A stretch of 64,000 nt of DNA from Clostridia bacterium (GTDB lineage Bacteria; Bacillota; Clostridia; Lachnospirales; Lachnospiraceae), in contig QKJQ01000015.1 of NCBI GenBank assembly GCA_003249225.1, positions 310,001-374,000 of the forward strand. The letters run 5' to 3'. The notes beneath the pieces are model-generated. The model worked only from the letters and a program-made list of their open reading frames with translations. It ran no database searches and had not been told where the DNA came from. Positions 25,683 through 33,967 of this stretch are shown here, one piece after another. The position numbers were made by a program, and so were the translations under genes. Numbering within the stretch: position 1 is the first letter of the stretch; the number at the start of each line of letters is the position of its first letter.

Positions 25683-27680
25683 TTAGAATTTGAATTTTGA
25701 AGTTGCAATCTGTAAGATTTCAGCAAGTTCTGCAAGAGCTTCACTTGCATTTGCTATTTCATCCATGGCCGCGGTTTGCTCTTCAACGGCAGCAGAACCA
25801 GACTGTGTTTTATCTGCATATTCTCCAGACATACCAGACAAAGCTTCAATACTCCGGCTGACAGCTTCTGTACAATCCATGATTTTAGGATTGATTTTAT
25901 TTATGCTCTCCAGATCTGATGACATCTTATCAATCGACTGTTCAATCTCATGGAATTTTATGTTTGTTTCATTTACTTTTTCAGTCTGTACTTCCATGAT
26001 ATCCTGTATGCCGTTTGCAGCTGCTACCGCTTCTTTTGTCTTAGTGATCAGTTCTTTAACGATTGTCGTGATTTCTGCAGTAAACCGGTTAGATTCATCC
26101 GCTAGGTTCTTGATCTCATTTGCTACAACTGCAAATCCACGTCCTGCTTCTCCGGCTCTTGCAGCCTCAATTGCAGCATTCAAAGCCAGCAAATTGGTCT
26201 GATTCGAAATACTTTGGATCATATTGCTTGCTTTGTCGATTTTTTCTATGCTATCCGCTGTTTCATAGATTGTTTCCTGAATATTCTTGCCATAGTCTAT
26301 GGTCACTTCATTATTCTGTTTTAATTCCCCTACAGAGACCATTCCTTCTTTCTGCATTCTGTTTACCAACAGCAGAGCATCATTCAATACTTTGTGGTAA
26401 TCATCCGAAGTCTGCATATAGTGGTTAAGTTCCTGAAGGTTATTACTGCTTATTTTTGTTTCTGACATCTGCATATCCGCGCCTTCTGCTATGACACCAA
26501 TGCTTGCTGCCACATCTTGTGCCGCTTGGGCTGATTGCTGGCTTGTCGCCGTTAATTCCTCGCTCGAAGAAGCTATATGCTCTGCTGATGTTGATACTTC
26601 CTGCAGTAATTCAATAAAGTTCCCGCGCATCTGGAACAGTGCTTTTACCATTTGCCCGATCTCATCCCGGCGCTTGTTAACCTTTTGATACGCTATGCCT
26701 TCCGAAAAGGTAAAGTCGTAAGATGCCATCTGATCGATCTGTGCCTTCAGGTAAATAACTGGTTTCGATATGTTCTGTCCAGTCACTGTACCAATGATCA
26801 GTCCTATCATTAAAACGACAGCAGCAAAAATAATAATGTACAGCCTCATGCTGTTAATGTCCTTTATTACTTCCGATTCGTAGTTACCTATAGCTAAAAT
26901 CCAGCTGGTATTTGCAACTGCTGCAATGCCCGTAATTCGAGCCTCGCCATTCAATGTATAGTGAAGCACATCATTTCCATCCGTACCGCGATTCTGGAAA
27001 GCGTTGGCAAAATCTTTATAAGTTTCTTCTTCTGTTGTGAACACATTGTACTGATTAAGTACCTTTTCAGCATCCGGATAAGCGTAAAATGTACCTTCTT
27101 CCCCGATTATAAATGCATACCCTCTTTCTCCTGTACCAAGACTTTCCGTTATCTCGTTCAAAGCGTCTCCGTCTCGCTTACCAACGATAACTCCGACGAT
27201 TTTTCCATCTTGTTTGATCGGTGTTGCATAATAGATTGCTGCTGTATTGGTTGATTTACTAACCAGTACATCAGAGACACAGGATTCTCCTGCCAATGCT
27301 CTTTGAAAATATGTACGGTCACTTAGATTAACGATATCACCGGTCGAAACATAGTGAGCATCTCCATTGACATCTACAACAAGGATCTCCAAATATCCCA
27401 TTGCTTCAATATCATCTGCAAGCGAGGCTTTTTGCTTCTCCCAGTCCATGGAAATCACATCCTCTCTAGATGCAACTTCTTCCAATAGAGCAAGGCGACC
27501 ATTAATAATTGCTTCAACATGAGCAGCCGCTTCCTGACTTAATTTCTTAATGCTTTCTTCCTGTGACTTCAGCATTACCGACGAAGCATAAAATGTTGCA
27601 AAAAATCCCAGAACCAAGGTTACAAATAAAATAAGTATACCTATTTTTAGTGAAATATCTCTTGAAACCCTACCTTTCAT
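25683..27680 (-). CDS. Methyl-accepting chemotaxis protein with dCACHE sensor
   Basis: A 665-residue chemoreceptor starting [20 protein letters not shown] after GGGAGG. Order: membrane segment 1 (about 12-32), extracellular dCACHE domain (about 35-275, with [20 protein letters not shown] typical of amino-acid or carboxylate sensors), membrane segment 2 (about 278-298), HAMP, and the cytoplasmic signalling domain. The hairpin tip is [20 protein letters not shown] and [11 protein letters not shown]. The end has no CheR-binding pentapeptide. It signals through CheA/CheW to the flagellar motor, or to another output. It has its own promoter (27795-27823) and terminator, so it is monocistronic. Confidence 0.94.
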   Translation of the reverse strand: MKGRVSRDISLKIGILILFVTLVLGFFATFYASSVMLKSQEESIKKLSQEAAAHVEAIINGRLALLEEVASREDVISMDWEKQKASLADDIEAMGYLEILVVDVNGDAHYVSTGDIVNLSDRTYFQRALAGESCVSDVLVSKSTNTAAIYYATPIKQDGKIVGVIVGKRDGDALNEITESLGTGERGYAFIIGEEGTFYAYPDAEKVLNQYNVFTTEEETYKDFANAFQNRGTDGNDVLHYTLNGEARITGIAAVANTSWILAIGNYESEVIKDINSMRLYIIIFAAVVLMIGLIIGTVTGQNISKPVIYLKAQIDQMASYDFTFSEGIAYQKVNKRRDEIGQMVKALFQMRGNFIELLQEVSTSAEHIASSSEELTATSQQSAQAAQDVAASIGVIAEGADMQMSETKISSNNLQELNHYMQTSDDYHKVLNDALLLVNRMQKEGMVSVGELKQNNEVTIDYGKNIQETIYETADSIEKIDKASNMIQSISNQTNLLALNAAIEAARAGEAGRGFAVVANEIKNLADESNRFTAEITTIVKELITKTKEAVAAANGIQDIMEVQTEKVNETNIKFHEIEQSIDKMSSDLESINKINPKIMDCTEAVSRSIEALSGMSGEYADKTQSGSAAVEEQTAAMDEIANASEALAELAEILQIATSKFKF

Positions 27681-27794
27681 GTTACGCCTCCCATTTGTTC
27701 ATTACGTTATTTATTTCTTATTTAAGTTAAAATATATGATTATCAGCCTGCATTTGCTGAAGTTTTTTAATAAATTCACACAAATGCTTTTTCA

Positions 27795-27823
27795 ATAGTA
27801 CACACGCAGATACATAATGTCAA
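27795..27823 (-). promoter_or_regulatory. Strong sigma-A promoter for the chemoreceptor gene
   Basis: Perfect TTGACA, 17-base spacer, TACTAT on the minus strand, about 115 bases before the start at 27680. A sigma-28 type flagellar promoter was not seen. Confidence 0.65.
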
Positions 27824-27881
27824 GCTCTAATTGTTATTATTATCCTAATGTATCTTTTTGATTCATCATTATTCGCAGAAA

Positions 27882-27921
27882 AAAAGTCCAGACAAATCGG
27901 TCTTAATTTGTCTGGACTTTT
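27882..27921 (-). terminator. Terminator of the cbi operon
   Basis: Perfect 16-base arms AAAAGTCCAGACAAAT and ATTTGTCTGGACTTTT with an eight-base loop; the minus strand continues in a T run. It lies 58 bases after the cbiO stop and may act in both directions. Confidence 0.9.
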
Positions 27922-27979
27922 CTAAAATTCTTTATCTATATTTTGAAATGATATCGATTTCAGCAATCTCTTCCTATCT

Positions 27980-28762
27980 TTAGTGATGGTCATGAAAATG
28001 CTTATGCTCTCCGGTTCCATGAAAATGATAAAACTGATCGACCAGGTTAACGCTTTTTAAAAGCTCAATGTCTTCCAAAAGACTTTCTGTTGCTTTGTCT
28101 GCCACGATCGTATGGTTCTCTCCAAAAAGAATGGCTCTTTTTGTTATCTCATTCACAAGATCCAGATTGTGAGTCGACATGACCAGCGATTTCCCTGACT
28201 GAGTAAGCTTCTGCAGAAAATCGACCAGCCAGCGTTGTGTTTTCGGGTCGAGTCCGTTCATCGGCTCATCCAGGACAAGTACATCAGGATTCATGGACAT
28301 AACACAGGCTATGGCTGTTTTTCTTTTTTCGCCACCGCTTAAATGATAAGGTATGCGGTCTTTTAGCTCCTGAATGTGCAAAAGATCAAGGCAGTCATTC
28401 ACTCGTTTTTCAACCTCCTGCTCCTTCATTCCCATCTGCCTTGGCCCAAAAGCAACTTCATCATAAACATTCGCACAAAACAATTGTGCGTCGGAGTTTT
28501 GAAATACAAACCCGATCCTGCGATGAAGATTCTTGGAGAATGCAGCATTTTGGAGCTTTTTATGCGTTACTTCTTCACCGTCAAGGAAGTATTGCCCCCG
28601 ATCCGGTGATATAATTCCGTTGATCAGCTTCAGGAGCGTAGATTTTCCGCATCCATTGGCCCCCATCAATGCGACAGCCTCTCCCTGCTTTATAACAAGA
28701 CTTATATCATCCAGAACAATTCTGTCCGAATAGGAATAGCTGACATTTTTAATCTCAATCAT
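27980..28762 (-). CDS. cbiO: Nickel/cobalt ECF transporter ATPase CbiO
   Basis: A 260-residue ECF-type ABC ATPase: Walker A GANGCGKST, Q-loop FVFQNSDAQLF, signature LSGGEKRKTAIACV, Walker B DVLVLDEPMNGLDP, switch His in STHNLDLV. These match CbiO/NikO. The C-terminus is His-rich (FYHFHGTGEHKHFHDHH, seven His in 17 residues), which fits a metal-handling ATPase and suggests local Ni or Co binding. It follows cbiQ by 303 bases, unusually far; the gap holds a low-complexity array (28858-29056). Gene order is cbiMN, cbiQ, cbiO on the minus strand. Confidence 0.92.
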   Translation of the reverse strand: MIEIKNVSYSYSDRIVLDDISLVIKQGEAVALMGANGCGKSTLLKLINGIISPDRGQYFLDGEEVTHKKLQNAAFSKNLHRRIGFVFQNSDAQLFCANVYDEVAFGPRQMGMKEQEVEKRVNDCLDLLHIQELKDRIPYHLSGGEKRKTAIACVMSMNPDVLVLDEPMNGLDPKTQRWLVDFLQKLTQSGKSLVMSTHNLDLVNEITKRAILFGENHTIVADKATESLLEDIELLKSVNLVDQFYHFHGTGEHKHFHDHH

Positions 28763-28857
28763 TTCGTACCTCTCCTGTTCCTCTTTCTCTGCAAAATGCT
28801 CTGTGCTTCCTGTTCAAACCCGAATTTATTATTCTGTAGTCAACACATTATTATCTA

Positions 28858-29056
28858 AGATATCCTTGTTTTTCTGCTTTTTATTTTGATCTTGTTTTTG
28901 TCTTGATCTTGATTTTACCTTGATTTTGTTTTTGCCTTGATTTTGTTTTTGTTTTGATCTTGTTTTTATCTTGATCTTGATTTTGTTTTGATCTTGATTT
29001 TGTCTTGATCTCACGATTTACTTGATCTCACGATTTACTTGATCTCGCAGTTTACT
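28858..29056 (-). repeat. Low-complexity array between cbiQ and cbiO
   Basis: Almost 200 bases made of degenerate units such as GATCAAGA, AAAATCAAGA and AAAACAAGATC on the minus strand, with a cleaner 18-base direct repeat (GTGAGATCAAGTAAATC type) at the cbiQ end. The strand is nearly free of C apart from GATC, so it is strongly purine-biased. A 61-codon frame (28829-29014) codes only Lys/Gln/Asn/Arg repeats from a GTG without ribosome site and I do not call it a gene. It fills the 303-base gap within the operon. Confidence 0.75.
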
Positions 29057-29065
29057 TTGATTTCA

Positions 29066-29902
29066 TTATCCCCTGTATAATTGGTAAAAATAAAAGAACA
29101 GGGCGAGAAAACCTGCATGGATCAAACAATATAATCCATCTGCCCAGGTAAACTTTCCATTCTTCCTGACGGAATATTCTCCGGTAAAACCTCTGCATTC
29201 CATTGCATGATACATTTCTTCAGCCATTTCCTTTGATTCAAGGAATACCGTTCCGGCTATGCCGGCCATGGACGTGTATTTCTTATTATTTTTCCCAACC
29301 GACCGTAGTTTTAGAGCATAGAAAAGATTCAGGGAAAGTTCGCCCAGCATGTACATGTATTTAATTGTAATATCCAGGATTAAAATGAAGAGATCCGGTA
29401 TGAAAAAAGCTTTTAGCGCACTGGTCATTGCATTCCACCTTGCCGTCTGGGAAAGCAGTCCCACCGCCGTTATTGACACAAGTACTTTTGATGTTACCAT
29501 AATACTGCTGTACCCACTGCCCATTAAGAAAGCAGGCAGCATCACAACCGCTGTAAGGAAAGTCACAGCAAAGCTAGTTTTCAGAACCCTGACCAAATGA
29601 TCTGCTTCCTGCATACTTAGCCGAAGCAGGAGATAGACTCCGATAATCAGAACAAACAGAAAACTTTTTGTTACAGATACAAGAATAAGAAGAGAAAAAG
29701 TACACAGAATATTGATTGCAACATTAATTTTAATCTTTGTTTCGCTGCCCTTATCCTGTTTTTGTATCCTCGAAAGTAATCGAAATAAAGACAGGATACT
29801 TTTATCGAGAAAAGAATCTTTGTCCGCTTTATGAATGTACTCTTCTTTCTTTGTAAGCCATTCCGGAATGTTCATTTCCGGTTTTTTTAAGTTCTCTATC
29901 AT
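29066..29902 (-). CDS. cbiQ: Nickel/cobalt ECF transporter T-component CbiQ
   Basis: A 278-residue membrane protein with five to six hydrophobic segments, of the CbiQ/EcfT family. The cytoplasmic coupling motifs are recognisable as MAEEMYHAMECRGFTGEY (the second of the Ala-Arg-Gly type signatures, here with CRG) and an earlier ALKLRSVG. It links the substrate-binding CbiM to the ATPase CbiO. AAAGGA lies four bases before the ATG, and a small hairpin TCTGAC/GTCAGA (29908-29924) sits just upstream of that site, so translation may be modulated. It lies 98 bases after cbiMN. Confidence 0.88.
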   Translation of the reverse strand: MIENLKKPEMNIPEWLTKKEEYIHKADKDSFLDKSILSLFRLLSRIQKQDKGSETKIKINVAINILCTFSLLILVSVTKSFLFVLIIGVYLLLRLSMQEADHLVRVLKTSFAVTFLTAVVMLPAFLMGSGYSSIMVTSKVLVSITAVGLLSQTARWNAMTSALKAFFIPDLFILILDITIKYMYMLGELSLNLFYALKLRSVGKNNKKYTSMAGIAGTVFLESKEMAEEMYHAMECRGFTGEYSVRKNGKFTWADGLYCLIHAGFLALFFYFYQLYRG

Positions 29903-30000
29903 TTTATCCTTTCTGACAAAAGGTCAGACTGTATTCCAGTTACGCCGGTTGCAATTCATAATTCCACAAATCAACGGGCATACAACGGTTTGTTCCTGCA

Positions 30001-30990
30001 TCAGTTTAACTTATCTTTTTTCAGACTGCTGATTACCTTGAAAAGTATGATAAGAATCGAGACTCCGGCTGCTGCCGATAAAAGGTAGCTGGCTATTTCC
30101 GGAAGACCGCTGATTGCATAATCCGGCATGATGGCATCAAAACGAAATCCTTCTGACATGCCCTTAGGTACAAACGTAAGCACTTCTCCTTCTGTTATTA
30201 CATCCCGAATATCTTCCAGTCCCCATTCACCCCATGCAGTTCCTGTTGCGAGAAGTCCAAGTGGTGTAAGGCAGACCAGCAGTGCAATCAGACCATAAAG
30301 TGCTCTGTTCTTTTCCCTGGCACCTTCATAAATCGTTCCCGGTGATACTTTCTTTACGAAAGTTACAATTGCAATGGTAAAGGCGGCTTCTGCAAACCCT
30401 GCAACCAAAAGGTGAGGAATTACCATGGCCGGAACAGAGATTGATAGGGAGTACGGGCAATAAAGCGCCTGTCCTGCCGCATCATGAAAAAGCAGCGGCT
30501 GTATTCCAAATTCGATCGCTGCAAGCAAGGCGGCGAGATTGATCCCCATATAGGAACCGAATGCTATTCCAAGGTACTCCCCTTTTTCTGATTTTATATT
30601 ATCTTTGATCAGTTTATAAATCAAGTAACCCGCAAAAGGCAATACAAAAGCCATATTGAAGCAATTCGCTCCAAAACTCAGAATTCCACCGTCACCGAAC
30701 AGCAATGCCTGAATGAAAAGAGCTACGGTTATACTGATGCAGGCAGAATAAGGTCCAAGCAGAATAGCTAACAGTGTTCCTCCGACTGCATGTCCTGTTG
30801 TTCCCCCTGGAAGTGGTATGTTGAACATCATGAGCAGAAAAGAAAAAGCGGCTCCGACACCCAGCATAGGAATACGTACCTTCGAAACTTCTGTTTTGAC
30901 TTTTATGATCGATTTTCTCCATACCGGAACCATGGCGGCTCCCATCACCGCGCAAGTCACCGGACTCAGATAATTATCTGGTATGTGCAT
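30001..30990 (-). CDS. cbiM: Nickel/cobalt ECF transporter substrate-binding CbiM fused to a CbiN-like tail
   Basis: A 329-residue membrane protein. The mature N-terminus MHIPDNYLSP carries the His2 that ligates the metal in CbiM/NikM. Core motifs are MFNIPLPGGTTGHAVGGTLL and FGDGGILSFGANCFNMAFV. After the CbiM core (~215 residues) a PDGLE-like part follows with two more hydrophobic segments (about 235-255 and 300-320) and GLEDIRDVITEG, the place taken by CbiN/NikN in other systems. So this is a fused MN protein, the usual form when no separate cbiN is present. Nickel versus cobalt cannot be read; no cobalamin genes are adjacent. Confidence 0.92.
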   Translation of the reverse strand: MHIPDNYLSPVTCAVMGAAMVPVWRKSIIKVKTEVSKVRIPMLGVGAAFSFLLMMFNIPLPGGTTGHAVGGTLLAILLGPYSACISITVALFIQALLFGDGGILSFGANCFNMAFVLPFAGYLIYKLIKDNIKSEKGEYLGIAFGSYMGINLAALLAAIEFGIQPLLFHDAAGQALYCPYSLSISVPAMVIPHLLVAGFAEAAFTIAIVTFVKKVSPGTIYEGAREKNRALYGLIALLVCLTPLGLLATGTAWGEWGLEDIRDVITEGEVLTFVPKGMSEGFRFDAIMPDYAISGLPEIASYLLSAAAGVSILIILFKVISSLKKDKLN

Positions 30991-31003
30991 TGTATGTCCC
31001 CCT

Positions 31004-31044
31004 GTTATCCTGCTCCATCTGTGACCGTTACGGATGGGCAGAAC
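31004..31044 (-). promoter_or_regulatory. Leader hairpin just before the cbiM ribosome site
   Basis: On the minus strand GTTCTGC-c-CATC pairs with GATG-ga-GCAGGA-t-AAC, leaving a 13-base loop; the AGGGGG ribosome site of cbiM follows at once. This position could let folding control translation. No B12 box is present. Whether it belongs to the NiCo riboswitch class could not be judged by eye. Confidence 0.35.
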
Positions 31045-31110
31045 TATTGTTTTTATGTCTTATTATAAAGCTTTCATGGGAATCAGCAAGCCCCGCAGGG
31101 GGATACGTGC

Positions 31111-31148
31111 AAAAGAAAATGCACCTGATTTTGTTGCCTCAGGAGCAT
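31111..31148 (-). terminator. Terminator of the lactonase-like gene
   Basis: ATGCTCCTGA pairs with TCAGGTGCAT (one mismatch) on the minus strand, then TTTTCTTTT. It starts right after the stop codon at 31153. Confidence 0.7.
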
Positions 31149-31152
31149 TCTT

Positions 31153-31953
31153 TTATTCATAACAGGCCGGTGCGGTTCGCAGCGTTTCAAAGTGTTTTGC
31201 ATCATGTGCATAGATTACCTTTGCATGATATTGTTTTTGCAATTTTCTGACCTTTTCGATGGACTTAAAAAAGGACAAACTGTCATATAAAAGACCGGAT
31301 GCTTTTGCCGGGGGACCGTAGATCTCTTCTGTATATACACAGTCCTGCGGAAGGATATATACCTCCTTCTCCAAATGAACCACGAGTCCAAGCAGTCCTG
31401 GTGTGTGCCCGGGAAGATTGATGATATCAATACCGGGAACCAAAGTAAAATCATCTTCCACCAGATGGTATTGTTTTACCGGCACATCAAGATCTGCCTT
31501 TATATATCCGCCATGGGTTGCCGGGTCCGGATTCAGCCGTACCTGTACCTGTGCCTGACGAAAGTCCTCCTTCGGTACATATACATCAGCATGAGGAAAC
31601 AAAGAAAGATTTCCTGCATGATCAAGATGCATATGAGATACCACAACGGTCTTGATCTCTTCTAGTCTCACTCCGCAGAGCGCAAGCTGTTCTTCAAGCC
31701 TCTCTCCCTTTGTCTGATATAAGGGATAGATTTCTTTTAAATTCTCCGGCCAGTATCCGTTCATTGCTTCCGGGTTACTTCCCGTATCATATAAAATATA
31801 ACCGCTTTCTGCCTCGATCAGGAAAGCGAGCACCGGTAATTTGATCCATTCATTTGCTACTTTTTTATTGCTGTAGGTTCCTATCGTGGAACAAGCCACC
31901 ACATTGTTCTTGTCGGTTTCCAAGTATCCGGTATTGAGGATATATAATTTCAT
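31153..31953 (-). CDS. Metallo-beta-lactamase-fold hydrolase, N-acyl homoserine lactonase-like
   Basis: A 266-residue MBL protein. The dinuclear metal motif is SHMHLDHAG (about residue 106), later ligands are in LPGHTPG, the metal-bridging Asp in QDCVYT, and His in YAHDAKHF near the end. Length and these motifs match the AiiA/AttM lactonase branch. The natural substrate is likely a lactone, but quorum quenching is only one option, and Clostridia commonly hold such proteins with unknown roles. GGAGAATTGT precedes the ATG. It is a single gene, divergent from the amidotransferase-like gene. Confidence 0.82.
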   Translation of the reverse strand: MKLYILNTGYLETDKNNVVACSTIGTYSNKKVANEWIKLPVLAFLIEAESGYILYDTGSNPEAMNGYWPENLKEIYPLYQTKGERLEEQLALCGVRLEEIKTVVVSHMHLDHAGNLSLFPHADVYVPKEDFRQAQVQVRLNPDPATHGGYIKADLDVPVKQYHLVEDDFTLVPGIDIINLPGHTPGLLGLVVHLEKEVYILPQDCVYTEEIYGPPAKASGLLYDSLSFFKSIEKVRKLQKQYHAKVIYAHDAKHFETLRTAPACYE

Positions 31954-32119
31954 ACAATTCTCCTGTGCATATAACTTTATTCTTTCATTAATCTGATTTC
32001 ATTATAGATATGCCGTCTCTCCCGCGTCAACAGACAAATGTAACTTTGGCATTTCTGACATATAATCTGATTTTCTTTGTATTCCAAGAACAAGGCAGTC
32101 AATTTTTTTAAAATTTGGT

Positions 32120-32148
32120 TTTACAAGGATATTACCATGCTATATAAT
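32120..32148 (+). promoter_or_regulatory. Strong sigma-A promoter for the amidotransferase-like gene
   Basis: TTTACA (32120-32125), 17-base spacer, perfect TATAAT (32143-32148). The transcript would begin near 32155, giving a ~140-base leader that holds the duplicated element below. Confidence 0.75.
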
Positions 32149-32166
32149 AGCAATAATATTAATACC

Positions 32167-32291
32167 TATGCGCAAAAAACGTGCGCAGGAAGGAGTTTTT
32201 GTCGAAATTTTATTTCGACTGGCATGTTTGTTCCTCGCGCGTCACCGCTCGTTCAAACATGGTATGCGCAAAAATCATGCGCAGGAAGGAG
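32167..32291 (+). repeat. Leader with duplicated ribosome-site element and two hairpins
   Basis: Two 29-base copies (32167-32195 and 32263-32291, 27 of 29 identical) each contain a TGCGC/GCGCA hairpin followed by GGAAGGAG. Between them stand a perfect hairpin GTCGAAAT-ttt-ATTTCGAC (32201-32219) and the pair CATGTTTG/CAAACATG (32223-32261). The second copy supplies the ribosome site of the gene at 32298. The first copy also has an ATG but its 69-codon frame (32168-32377) runs into the real gene out of frame and looks non-coding. Confidence 0.7.
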
Positions 32292-32297
32292 GAAATG

Positions 32298-33020
32298 ATG
32301 AGTTTAAAAATAGCTGTTATCGGAGAGTTCAACAGTCATCACGAAACACATACCACAATCGATCAGGCTTTGAATGATCTTGCCGTTCGTACCGGGGTTG
32401 ATATTGCTTTTGATTGGATTGATACAACAAAACTGGAAAATGACCCTGCAGGAATTTTATCCTCTTATCATGGGATATGGAGTGCTCCCGGAAGTCCTTT
32501 TAAGAGCCTGACAGGTGCGCTGAATGCCATCCGTTATGCAAGGGAGAATAATATCCCACATCTTGGGACCTGTGCAGGTTTTCAGCATACTGTTATCGAG
32601 TTAGCACGGGATATGCTGGGATTTCCTTTTGCACAGCACGAAGAATATGACGCGGAGTCTTCCGAACTTTTTATCAGCCGATTAGCGTGCAGTCTGGCCG
32701 GAAAGACCTTGCCGGTTAAGATCATAGAAGGAACACGAAGCTTTGACTGCTATCAGTGTTTTGATGCTAACGAAAACTATTATTGTAATTTTGGACTCAA
32801 TCCAGCGGTGCGTGATAAACTTACTCATCCTGACCTTATTTTCTCTGGTGTCGATCAGGATAATGAAATCCGCATTCTCGAATTGAAGAATCATGCCTTT
32901 TTCATCGCCACTGTTTTTGTTCCACAGACAAGATCAACGCTTGAAAATCCGCATCCTCTTATTCTTGGATTTATAATGGCTGCCATAAAGAGAATGAATG
33001 ATCTGGGCAGCTTCGATTGA
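32298..33020 (+). CDS. Glutamine amidotransferase-like protein (CTP synthase C-terminal-related)
   Basis: A 240-residue class I glutamine amidotransferase-like protein starting MSLKIAVIGEFNSHHETH; the adjacent ATG at 32295 is equally possible but closer to GGAGG. GTCAGFQHTVIE holds the nucleophile-elbow Cys, and the ENPHPLILGF end supplies the His in the place of the catalytic His-x-Glu. It matches the small family named 'CTP synthase C-terminal region-related' proteins, which lack the CTP synthase ATPase domain, so it does not make CTP. True role unknown. An upstream in-frame extension to 32181 is excluded by the position of the promoter and leader. Confidence 0.75.
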   Translation: MSLKIAVIGEFNSHHETHTTIDQALNDLAVRTGVDIAFDWIDTTKLENDPAGILSSYHGIWSAPGSPFKSLTGALNAIRYARENNIPHLGTCAGFQHTVIELARDMLGFPFAQHEEYDAESSELFISRLACSLAGKTLPVKIIEGTRSFDCYQCFDANENYYCNFGLNPAVRDKLTHPDLIFSGVDQDNEIRILELKNHAFFIATVFVPQTRSTLENPHPLILGFIMAAIKRMNDLGSFD

Positions 33021-33145
33021 CTCCTTATTGCAAATTCTTTGGTTTGAGCGCTTTGGGCAAAACAAATGCTCTCCAACGGACCGAATGAATTACATCTCCT
33101 TATTCCGGAGAAGCGGAAAGATGTAAACACTATCATGTAAGCTTT

Positions 33146-33712
33146 CTATTGGGCCAGCTGACAGTAAGCTTCAATAAATCCGTTGAAAACTTTGTGGCTG
33201 AATTGGAATCCGAACTTCTCATAAAAATGACCGACTGCTTCGTTCCCATTTGCCACAAAGACCCAGAGATCCTCTACTTCTTTCTGACTATTTAGCCAGT
33301 GCATGGTCCTGGTGGACAGCTCAAGTCCGATGTTCTCACCCCGATATTCAGGATTTACGAACAATAACTTAAAGGTTCCTATGTTCTTAGGAACTTTGTA
33401 ATCATCCGGATAAAAACCCAGTCCTCCAAGTTCAGCAGCCCAACTCGGTTTCGTGGATTTTGTCTCCTCATTGATCCTGGAAACTGCCGCAAAGGCAAAC
33501 CCGACCGGTTTTTCATCGTCATAGGCGACGACCATATTCTTTCGGTCAAGTGTCCCATACTCTACGTTCAGGCGATTGTCAAAGTTCATGCTCGCCATAA
33601 CTTCCTGTCGGATTGTTGCATGTTCAGCCTGAAATCTCATCAGGTCATTTACAAGATCTCTTAAAAATTCAATGTTCCCCTCACTAAATTCTTCATATCG
33701 AATGTTTTTCAT
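33146..33712 (-). CDS. GNAT-family N-acetyltransferase
   Basis: A 188-residue acetyltransferase starting MKNIRYEEFSEGNIEFLRDL at 33712, three bases after a GAGGAG site. The acetyl-CoA loop is visible as LLFVNPEYRGENIGLELSTR, followed by NGNEAVGHFYEKFGFQFSH, the usual C-terminal GNAT motif. Substrate not readable. The reading frame stays open for another 67 codons upstream (to 33913); see the separate entry. The 33021-33145 gap holds an inverted repeat TTACATC/GATGTAA without a T tract, so no confident terminator. Confidence 0.82.
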   Translation of the reverse strand: MKNIRYEEFSEGNIEFLRDLVNDLMRFQAEHATIRQEVMASMNFDNRLNVEYGTLDRKNMVVAYDDEKPVGFAFAAVSRINEETKSTKPSWAAELGGLGFYPDDYKVPKNIGTFKLLFVNPEYRGENIGLELSTRTMHWLNSQKEVEDLWVFVANGNEAVGHFYEKFGFQFSHKVFNGFIEAYCQLAQ

Positions 33713-33913
33713 TTTCTCCTCGCCTCTTTTCTTCTTTTCACAGATAACAAACCGGATGCCTGGCTTAATTTTCTCTATTGCTTCATCACACTTCATAGCT
33801 TCCAAACAGGCATACATCGTCAGATGCGTAAAACAGCTCACACCTGCCGGATTTGCGGCACCCACACTGCTGCATGCTCTGCACACTTTAGCAATCTTAA
33901 TACAGTATACCAT
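33713..33913 (-). other. Cys-rich 67-codon open frame continuous with the GNAT gene
   Basis: The frame upstream of the GNAT start begins with an ATG at 33913 that has GGAAGAG directly before it and codes CRACSSVGAANPAGVSCFTH, five Cys in all, before running without a stop into the GNAT start. It could be an N-terminal extension (255 residues in total), a remnant of another gene, or chance. The strong internal ribosome site argues for a separate GNAT start. I do not recognise the sequence. Confidence 0.3.
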
Positions 33914-33967
33914 CTCTTCCAGGTATAACAGCAGGAGAAAATATTAATGTTTTTAACGCTATCCTTT

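Noticed and set aside
28829..29014. 61-codon Lys/Gln/Asn-rich frame between cbiQ and cbiO
   Set aside because: Starts at GTG inside the repeat, without a ribosome site; composition follows directly from the DNA repeat.
30991..31150. Cobalamin riboswitch before cbiM
   Set aside because: No B12 box (GCC...CAGG...ACCTGCC-like core) and the leader is too short; kept only as an unclassified hairpin.
32168..32377. 69-codon frame beginning in the first leader repeat
   Set aside because: Overlaps the start of the real gene in another frame; the leader features explain the sequence better.
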